From contig NZ_JBHSHY010000006.1 of NCBI RefSeq assembly GCF_042653205.1, forward strand, positions 124,001 to 188,000: a DNA stretch of 64,000 nt. Reading direction: 5' to 3'. The position numbers and the translations under genes are program-made. The notes below the pieces were generated by a model. The model ran no database searches, had not been told where the DNA came from, and worked only from the letters and a program-made list of their open reading frames with translations. Below are positions 58,592 through 64,000 of the stretch, one piece after another. Positions within the stretch are counted from its first letter, which is position 1; each line of letters starts with the position of its first letter. The stretch is from Paenibacillus_Z sp042653205 (GTDB lineage: Bacteria; Bacillota; Bacilli; Paenibacillales; Paenibacillaceae).

Positions 58592-58620
58592 CATCATATG
58601 AGGACATCTACCCCTTGGTG
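58592..58620 (-). promoter_or_regulatory. Weak sigma-K-like site upstream of the ATP-grasp operon
   Basis: On the minus strand CACC (58617-58620), 16 bp, CATATGATG (58592-58600), compared with the AC..CATA-N3-TA pattern of sigma-K. One mismatch; tentative. Confidence 0.25.
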
Positions 58621-58756
58621 ATTGGCGGACAGAGCCGTTTTCAACATAAAATGGCGCGTCCGCGCGCCCAAAGAGCGATGCGTCCGCGCCAGGAATTCTG
58701 TTAAAATGGATCCAGACAGGCAGCGAACGCTGCGCAAAGGACAAGGGGTGAACGCC

Positions 58757-60103
58757 GTGGCATCCGGAGGGAAAGCGCCAGAGGCGCAAACGAAGCACGA
58801 GCGGCTGATGGAGTATATCCGCCAGCTCGAAATCGGAACGAAGCTGTCCGTCCGGACGATGGCGGAGGAGCTGGGCGTGAGCGAGGGAACGGCGTACAAG
58901 GCGATCAAGGAGGCCGAAGCGGCGGGGCTCGTCAGCACGAAGGAACGGATCGGGACCGTGCGGATCCAGCGCCGGGGCCGGGAGACGCCGGACCGGCTGA
59001 CGTTCGGCGAGGTGGCAGACATCGTGCAGGGCCAGCTGTACGGAGGCGCGGGCGGGCTGGAGAAGACGCTGCACAAATTCGTCATCGGCGCGATGGAGCT
59101 TGACGCCATGGTCCGCTACATCGACGCGGGCAGCCTGCTCATCGTCGGCAACCGGCAGGGCGCGCACCGACTCGCCCTGGAGCAGGGCGCGGGCGTGCTC
59201 GTCACCGGCGGCTTCGGCACGAGCGAGGACATCCGGCTGCTCGCGGACGAGCTCGGGCTGCCGATCATCTCCTCCAAGCACGATACGTACACGGTCGCGT
59301 CCATGATCAACCGCGCGATGTTCGATCGGCTCATCCGGCAGAAAATCATGCTCGTCGAGGACATCGTGACGTACAGCCGGCCGGTGGAGACGATGCGGCT
59401 CGGCGAGACGAAGGGCGATTACGTGCGGCTGGCCGCCCGGGTCGGCGGCACGCGGTTCCCGGTGCTGGACGAGCGGGGACGGGTCGTCGGGATGATGACG
59501 GCGAAGGACGCGGAGGGCGCGAACGAGACCGTGCCGATCGAGAAGCTGATGACGCGCAATCCGATCACGGCGGCGCCGAACATCCCGATCGCGTCCGCGG
59601 CGCATACGATGGCGGCCGAAGGGATCGACCTGTTGCCGATCGTGGACAAGAACCGCAAGCTGCTCGCGGCCGTCAGCCGGCACGAAGCGCTGGAGGCGAT
59701 GCGGTACGCGGGCAAGCAGAAGGAATCCGGGGAGACGTTCGACGAGCTCATCGGGGCGGGCTTTCGGCTGAAGGAAGACGCGGACGGGGAACGCATGGCG
59801 TACGAAGGGCGGATCACGCCGCAAATGTCGGGGACGTTCGGCACGATCTCGGAGGGCGTGCTCGTCACGCTGATGACGCAGGCGGCGAGGGGGTTCATTC
59901 GCGAGCTCGGGAAGCGGGATTACGTGATCGAGAGCATGACGACGTATTTCGTCCGGCCGCTCCAGCTGGAGAGTGAGGTCGTCATCGTGCCGTCGCTGCT
60001 GGAGATGAGCCGCAAGAGCGCCAAGCTCGAGATCGAGCTGAAGGACCCCGCGGGCACGGCGGCCAAGGCGCTGCTTGCGGCGCAGCTGATCGATCCTTAT
60101 TGA
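58757..60103 (+). CDS. ytoI: YtoI: HTH-DRTGG-CBS-hotdog regulator-like protein
   Basis: 448 residues from a GTG at 58757 with AAGGGG 8 nt upstream; a GTG at 58748 is possible. N-terminal winged helix (LSVRTMAEELGVSEGTAYKAIKEAEAAGLVSTKERIGTVRI), then a DRTGG domain (KTLHKFVIGAMELDAMVRYIDAGSLLIVGNRQGAH). A CBS pair follows (LMTRNPITAAPNIPIASAAHTMAAEGIDLLPIVD). The last domain is a hotdog thioesterase fold (GTISEGVLVTLMTQAARGF). Domain order and size equal Bacillus YtoI. Probably a nucleotide-sensing regulator; the role is unknown. Confidence 0.93.
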   Translation: MASGGKAPEAQTKHERLMEYIRQLEIGTKLSVRTMAEELGVSEGTAYKAIKEAEAAGLVSTKERIGTVRIQRRGRETPDRLTFGEVADIVQGQLYGGAGGLEKTLHKFVIGAMELDAMVRYIDAGSLLIVGNRQGAHRLALEQGAGVLVTGGFGTSEDIRLLADELGLPIISSKHDTYTVASMINRAMFDRLIRQKIMLVEDIVTYSRPVETMRLGETKGDYVRLAARVGGTRFPVLDERGRVVGMMTAKDAEGANETVPIEKLMTRNPITAAPNIPIASAAHTMAAEGIDLLPIVDKNRKLLAAVSRHEALEAMRYAGKQKESGETFDELIGAGFRLKEDADGERMAYEGRITPQMSGTFGTISEGVLVTLMTQAARGFIRELGKRDYVIESMTTYFVRPLQLESEVVIVPSLLEMSRKSAKLEIELKDPAGTAAKALLAAQLIDPY

Positions 60104-60169
60104 AGGGGGACAAGCGGAGCTTCCCGCGATCGGTGAGGCGGCTTCGGGCACTAAGAAGGCCGGGCGCGC

Positions 60170-60466
60170 TTAACCTTTCATGGAGCGGTAGACGCTGTTG
60201 TTGCGCAGCCCCGCGAACAGGTTGAACAGGCCGATGACGATGATGAGCGCGCTGATGATGACCTTGACCGTCGAGCCGGAGAAGGCGAGCATCATGAACA
60301 GCGCGATGAAGACGAGCATCGCGCCCATGCACATGTTGGTGCGGGCGGCGAGCATGCCGCGCCGGCGCGCGTCGGACGTGCGCCGCGCTCTGTAACTGTA
60401 GACGGCCGACATCACCGACGTGAGGCAGATGACGAGGACGATAGCCCAATGTAAGGCGTTAACCAT
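60170..60466 (-). CDS. ytpI: YtpI family small membrane protein
   Basis: 98 residues from the ATG at 60466. Three helices: ALHWAIVLVICLTSVMSAVYSY, TNMCMGAMLVFIALFMMLAF and VKVIISALIIVIGLFNLFAGL. Typical YtpI size and its usual place beside ytoI, here convergent. AAGGAG is about 13 nt from the start, slightly long. No function known. Confidence 0.82.
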   Translation of the reverse strand: MVNALHWAIVLVICLTSVMSAVYSYRARRTSDARRRGMLAARTNMCMGAMLVFIALFMMLAFSGSTVKVIISALIIVIGLFNLFAGLRNNSVYRSMKG

Positions 60467-60571
60467 GACTGGCGTGCAGCTCCTTTGCCTGAGGCAGGCT
60501 TGTTTTCTGCCCACCATTGTACCATGAACCGGGCGGCAAGCGAAAATGCCGTTTCATAGGCGGTGAAGCGC

Positions 60572-61084
60572 TTATTTGATCGGCCGCGTGTACGGCTTCG
60601 CGCTGAACCACACCTGCAGCACGTTATCCACGACCAGCATCGTATGGATTTGCACCGTGAATTCTTTATTGCCCGCGACGAGATAGGTCTTGTCGTTCAG
60701 CAGCAGCCGGGCCAGCTCGGCGTTCGTGTTGATCTTATAGATGCTCGTCCCGAGAAAAACGGAGAGATCCTTCTTCAGCTTTGCTTTCAACTCCAGCTTC
60801 GTCTGCTCGTCCAGCTCGAGGACGGGTGCTTCCTCTTTCCGGTCCAGCAGGATCGGCTGCACGCTCTTCACCACCGTATGCTGGTCCTTGAACTGATTCA
60901 GCTTCACGAGCCGGTCCTCGTAATCGCTCAGCTTGTCTTCCAATTCCGTATTCGTCTCGCGCAGCGCGTCGAAATTCATGAAAAACACGGCATGGTACGC
61001 CATTGCGCCGAGAATGCCGCCGAGCACGACGAAGGCGACGGCTTGCGTGAACCGCGCGAACCGTTCGAAAGGAGGCACCCGCAT
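60572..61084 (-). CDS. ytrI: Sporulation membrane protein YtrI
   Basis: 170 residues from the ATG at 61084. One N-terminal membrane helix (FTQAVAFVVLGGILGAMAYHAVFFM) is followed by a coiled coil (ALRETNTELEDKLSDYEDRLVKLNQFKDQHTVV). A C-terminal globular part (LLLNDKTYLVAGNKEFTVQIHTMLVVDNVLQVWFSAKPYTRPIK) completes it. Matches YtrI, a sigma-E-dependent protein needed for normal spore formation. Starts 2 bp after the ytrH stop. Confidence 0.9.
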   Translation of the reverse strand: MRVPPFERFARFTQAVAFVVLGGILGAMAYHAVFFMNFDALRETNTELEDKLSDYEDRLVKLNQFKDQHTVVKSVQPILLDRKEEAPVLELDEQTKLELKAKLKKDLSVFLGTSIYKINTNAELARLLLNDKTYLVAGNKEFTVQIHTMLVVDNVLQVWFSAKPYTRPIK

Positions 61085-61086
61085 CG

Positions 61087-61413
61087 CTAGACCGCCCCTT
61101 TGCACAGCCAGCGGATGAGCTCCGTGCCCATATGCGCGCCGAGGAAGGCGCAGAGGATGTAGCAGATTTGCTGTACGACGGGCGAGAGATGGCCCTCGAG
61201 CATGTTGCTTTCGATGACGCGCATGGGGTCGATCGTGCCGCCGACCGCCGCGACGAGCGCCCATATTTTCAGCCGGGAAGCCGTGTCGATCATGATCGCC
61301 GCCGGCGCCGCCATGACGAAGACGGACCCCATGCCGGCCAGCATCGAGCCGCCGAACACGACGCCGAACGCGATGAAGAAGTCGACGATGGATTTCGTTA
61401 GGAAGGATTCCAT
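61087..61413 (-). CDS. ytrH: Sporulation membrane protein YtrH
   Basis: 108 residues from the ATG at 61413 with GGGAG 10 nt upstream. About three helices: SIVDFFIAFGVVFGGSMLAGMGSVFVMAAPAAIMI, IWALVAAVGGTIDPMRVIES and QQICYILCAFLGAHMGTELIRWLCKG. Size and sequence pattern fit YtrH. In one operon with ytrI, under a very good sigma-E-like promoter. Confidence 0.9.
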   Translation of the reverse strand: MESFLTKSIVDFFIAFGVVFGGSMLAGMGSVFVMAAPAAIMIDTASRLKIWALVAAVGGTIDPMRVIESNMLEGHLSPVVQQICYILCAFLGAHMGTELIRWLCKGAV

Positions 61414-61478
61414 GAAGGCCGCGCTCCCTTCGGTTCCGATGAATCTGGCGGGGACGCGGCTCGTCCCCTCTCGATTCC

Positions 61479-61507
61479 ATTGTATGGGCTTGCGGGGGGC
61501 CAATATG
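61479..61507 (-). promoter_or_regulatory. Sigma-E promoter of ytrHI
   Basis: On the minus strand TCATATT (-35, 61502-61508), 15 bp, CATACAAT (-10, 61479-61486). The -10 is an exact match to CATACANT and the -35 to the ATATT core. Confidence 0.72.
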
Positions 61508-61557
61508 ATAAAATGATAGAAAATGATGCTCGTTTACGATAGAAAGAAGGAATGGCG

Positions 61558-64000
61558 ATGAGCGGCGACCGCGAGTTTGTACATTTGCATGTTCATAGCG
61601 AATTCAGTCTCCTGGACGGAGCCTCGCGGATCAAGGATCTGGTCGAGACGGCCGCGGAGCTCGGCATGAAAGCGCTGGCGCTGACCGATCACGGGGTCAT
61701 GTACGGCGCCGTTCCGTTTTATAAGGCGTGCAAGGCGCGCGGCATCAAGCCGATCATCGGCTGCGAGGCGTACCTGACGACTGGCTCGCGCTTCGACAAG
61801 GGCACGCGCAAGGATAATCCGATCTATCACCTCATCCTGCTCGCGAAGAACGAGACGGGCTACCGGAATTTGATGAAGCTCGTCTCGATCGGGCATTTGG
61901 AGGGGTTCCACTATAAGCCGCGGATCGATTTCGAGGCGCTGCAGGCGCATGCGGAGGGCTTGATCTGCCTCAGCTCCTGCCTCGGCAGCGAGATCGCGCA
62001 GCTGCTGCTGCACGACCGGCACGACGAGGCGCTCCGGTCGGCGGAGCGCTACCGGTCGATCTTCGGCGGCGATTTCTACCTCGAGCTGCAGGACCACGGC
62101 ATGCTGGAGCAAAAGAAAGTGCTGCAGGCGACGCTGGAGCTGGCGGAGCGGACCGGCATTCCGACCGTCGCGACGAACGACGTGCACTACCTGCAGCCGG
62201 CCGACGCGGCCGTGCAGGACGTGCTCATCTGCATCGGCACCGGCAAAACTGTCGAGGACGACGACCGGCTGCAGATGCTGACGGACCAGATGTACCTGAA
62301 GAGCGCGGACGAGATGTACCGGCAGTTCCGGCAGGCGGAGGACGCGGTCCGGCGGACCGCCGAAATCGCGGCGAAATGCGAGCTTGAGCTGACGTTCGGC
62401 CGCGCGCTGCTGCCGGCATTCCGGCCGATTCCGGCGGGCATGACGTCCTACGCGTACCTCGAGGCGCTGTGCCGCGAAGGGCTGGAAGCGCGGTACGGAG
62501 GCGATCCCGCCTGGACGGCGGACGAATCCGCGAAGGGGAAGGCGCTCGAGCGTCTGCTGTACGAGCTGAAGGTCATCGACAGCATGGGCTTCAGCGATTA
62601 TTTCCTCATCGTCTGGGACTTCATCCGCTTCGCCCACGAGCAGGGCATCCGGACGGGACCGGGGCGGGGCTCCTCGGCGGGCAGCCTCGTGGCGTACACG
62701 CTGCGCATCACGGACGTCGACCCGCTCAAGTACAAGCTCCTGTTCGAGCGCTTCCTGAATCCCGAGCGCGTGACGATGCCGGATATCGACATCGACTTCA
62801 ACGACGAACGGCGCGACGAGGTCATCGCGTACGTCTCGGCCAAGTACGGCGAGGAGCATGTCGCGCAGATCATCACGTTCGGCACGATGGCGGCCAAGGC
62901 GGCCGTCCGCGACGTCGGCCGGGCGATGGCGGTGCCGTTCGGCGAGGTGGACCGCGCCGCGAAGCTGATCCCGAACCAGCTCGGCATCTCGCTCGAGGAG
63001 GCGCTGCGGACGAGCGCCGAGCTGCGCGAGGCGTCCGAGCGCCAGCCGAAGACGGCGGATCTGCTGCGCATGGCGCTGAAGGTAGAGGGCATGCCCCGGC
63101 ACGCCTCGACCCACGCGGCGGGCGTCGTCATCTCCGGCGAGCCGCTGACGAATTACGTGCCGCTGCAGGCAGGCACGGAGCGGACGGCGCTGACGCAGTA
63201 TTCCATGGAGAACCTGGAAGCCGTCGGCCTGCTGAAGATGGATTTTCTCGGCCTGCGGACGCTGTCCATCCTGGAGCGCGCCCTGGACTGGGTGAAGCGG
63301 CAGCATGGCATCACCGTCGACTTCCGACACATCCCGGACGACGATCCCGCGACATACGCGATGCTGACGCGCGGCGACACGACGGGCATCTTCCAGCTGG
63401 AGTCCGCCGGCGTCCGCCGGGTGCTCCGCGAGCTGAAGCCGACGCAGTTCGAAGACATCGTCTCCGTCCTGGCCCTGTACCGTCCGGGCCCGATGGAGTT
63501 CATTCCCAAATACATCGCCGGCAAGCACGGCCTGGCGGACGTGGAATATCCGCATCCGTCGCTCGAGCCGATTTTGGCCGACACATACGGCATCATCGTT
63601 TACCAGGAGCAGATCATGCAGATCGCCTCGGCGATGGCGGGCTTCTCGCTCGGCGAGGCCGACCTGCTCCGCCGGGCCGTCTCGAAGAAGAAGCGCGAGG
63701 TGCTCGACGAGGAGCGCGCGCACTTCGTCGCGGGCAGCCTGCGGCAGGGCTGCGGCGAACGCGAGGCCAACGCCGTCTACGATATGATCGTGCGGTTCGC
63801 CGATTACGGCTTCCCGCGCGCGCATGCGGCGGCGTACGGCGTCCTCGCCTTTCAGACCGCCTGGCTGAAGGCGAACCACCCCGTGCCGTTCATGGCATCG
63901 ATGCTCGCCTCGGTGACCGGCAACCAGCGCAAGACGGCGGAGTACGTCGACGAGTGCCGCCGGATGGGCATCGAGGTGCTGCCTCCGGACGTCAACGAAA
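61558..64000 (+). CDS. dnaE: DNA polymerase III alpha subunit DnaE, 3' truncated by the window end
   Basis: The frame runs from ATG 61558 (AAGAAGG 7 nt upstream; a second ATG 6 nt before is too close) to the last base, 814 codons with no stop. PHP domain at the start (FVHLHVHSEFSLLDGASRIKDLVETA.. LTDHGVMYG). Polymerase core with RTGPGRGSSAGSLVAY and the catalytic MPDIDIDFNDERRDE (Asp409, 411 and 413). Helix-hairpin-helix and OB parts lie beyond the window. DnaE is the error-prone/lagging-strand replicase in Bacillota, which also use PolC. Divergent from ytrHI. Confidence 0.97.
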   Translation, partial: MSGDREFVHLHVHSEFSLLDGASRIKDLVETAAELGMKALALTDHGVMYGAVPFYKACKARGIKPIIGCEAYLTTGSRFDKGTRKDNPIYHLILLAKNETGYRNLMKLVSIGHLEGFHYKPRIDFEALQAHAEGLICLSSCLGSEIAQLLLHDRHDEALRSAERYRSIFGGDFYLELQDHGMLEQKKVLQATLELAERTGIPTVATNDVHYLQPADAAVQDVLICIGTGKTVEDDDRLQMLTDQMYLKSADEMYRQFRQAEDAVRRTAEIAAKCELELTFGRALLPAFRPIPAGMTSYAYLEALCREGLEARYGGDPAWTADESAKGKALERLLYELKVIDSMGFSDYFLIVWDFIRFAHEQGIRTGPGRGSSAGSLVAYTLRITDVDPLKYKLLFERFLNPERVTMPDIDIDFNDERRDEVIAYVSAKYGEEHVAQIITFGTMAAKAAVRDVGRAMAVPFGEVDRAAKLIPNQLGISLEEALRTSAELREASERQPKTADLLRMALKVEGMPRHASTHAAGVVISGEPLTNYVPLQAGTERTALTQYSMENLEAVGLLKMDFLGLRTLSILERALDWVKRQHGITVDFRHIPDDDPATYAMLTRGDTTGIFQLESAGVRRVLRELKPTQFEDIVSVLALYRPGPMEFIPKYIAGKHGLADVEYPHPSLEPILADTYGIIVYQEQIMQIASAMAGFSLGEADLLRRAVSKKKREVLDEERAHFVAGSLRQGCGEREANAVYDMIVRFADYGFPRAHAAAYGVLAFQTAWLKANHPVPFMASMLASVTGNQRKTAEYVDECRRMGIEVLPPDVNE

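Noticed and set aside
58586..60151. 521-residue minus-strand open frame opposite ytoI
   Set aside because: Same cause; the plus-strand YtoI domains are clear.
61534..63879. 781-residue minus-strand open frame opposite dnaE
   Set aside because: Shadow of dnaE; composition is low-complexity Arg/Leu/Ala-rich without any recognisable motif.
1..64000. tRNA, rRNA, CRISPR arrays, insertion sequences, prophage genes
   Set aside because: No clover-leaf, spacer-repeat, transposase, integrase or phage structural signature was seen on either strand.

Overview
The window reads as chromosomal DNA of a GC-rich, endospore-forming Bacillota, most likely a member of the Paenibacillaceae (Paenibacillus/Cohnella-like). 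The basis is the mix of sporulation genes (prkA, spoVR, yhbH, cotJABC, ytrH/ytrI, yheC/yheD-type ATP-grasps), Bacillus-type operons (sufCDSUB, mtnKA, ytoI-ytpI, yunC/yunD homologues), Gram-positive cell-wall genes (an LtaS-type synthase, uppP) and strong AGGAGG-type ribosome binding sites. I see no rRNA, tRNA, CRISPR array, phage or insertion sequence. Gene content is mostly core genome.

Layout. 1-5.7 kb: end of an HtrA protease, an OmpR-type two-component pair, ispH, a DUF2062 membrane protein and DAHP synthase with an unusual leader. 5.7-12.4 kb: glutamine synthetase (a beta-type GSI behind GlnR/TnrA-like boxes), serC, an orphan PhoP-like regulator, trmL, an AbrB-type zinc-ribbon regulator, a 32-residue membrane peptide, and an aminotransferase-fold protein that has lost its PLP lysine. 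12.4-26.3 kb: Rieske and DUF2161 genes, then the PrkA kinase, a LytTR protein, a circularly permuted ATP-grasp/alpha-E/transglutaminase operon, SpoVR, an LTA-synthase-like protein, an MFS transporter and YhbH. 26.3-32.5 kb: small membrane and conserved hypothetical proteins, YunC and the methionine-salvage pair mtnK-mtnA. 32.6-37.9 kb: the complete sufCDSUB Fe-S assembly operon. 38-46.7 kb: two HD-GYP proteins, a MoaD-MoaE fusion opposite moaA, a YunD-like nucleotidase, uppP and the radical-SAM protein YfkAB. 46.7-51.7 kb: a CNNM/CorC protein, cotJABC, a phosphodiester glycosidase and a HAD hydrolase. 51.8-58.5 kb: one minus-strand operon with five YheC/YheD-like ATP-grasp genes and a GNAT gene. 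58.7-64 kb: ytoI, ytpI, ytrI-ytrH and the 5' two-thirds of dnaE, which runs off the window.

Two features deserve most attention. First, the ATP-grasp/alpha-E/transglutaminase operon has a strong sigma-A promoter whose -35 is covered by a perfect TGTNA-N7-TNACA (GlnR/TnrA) box. A near-perfect second box lies 84 bp downstream, so this uncharacterised peptide-ligase-type system may be nitrogen-controlled. Second, the five-fold expansion of YheC/YheD-type ATP-grasps with an embedded acetyltransferase looks like an enlarged spore-coat peptide-ligase locus. Sigma-E-like promoters were found by eye upstream of spoVR, yhbH and ytrHI. All functional calls come from reading the sequence; no database search was run.
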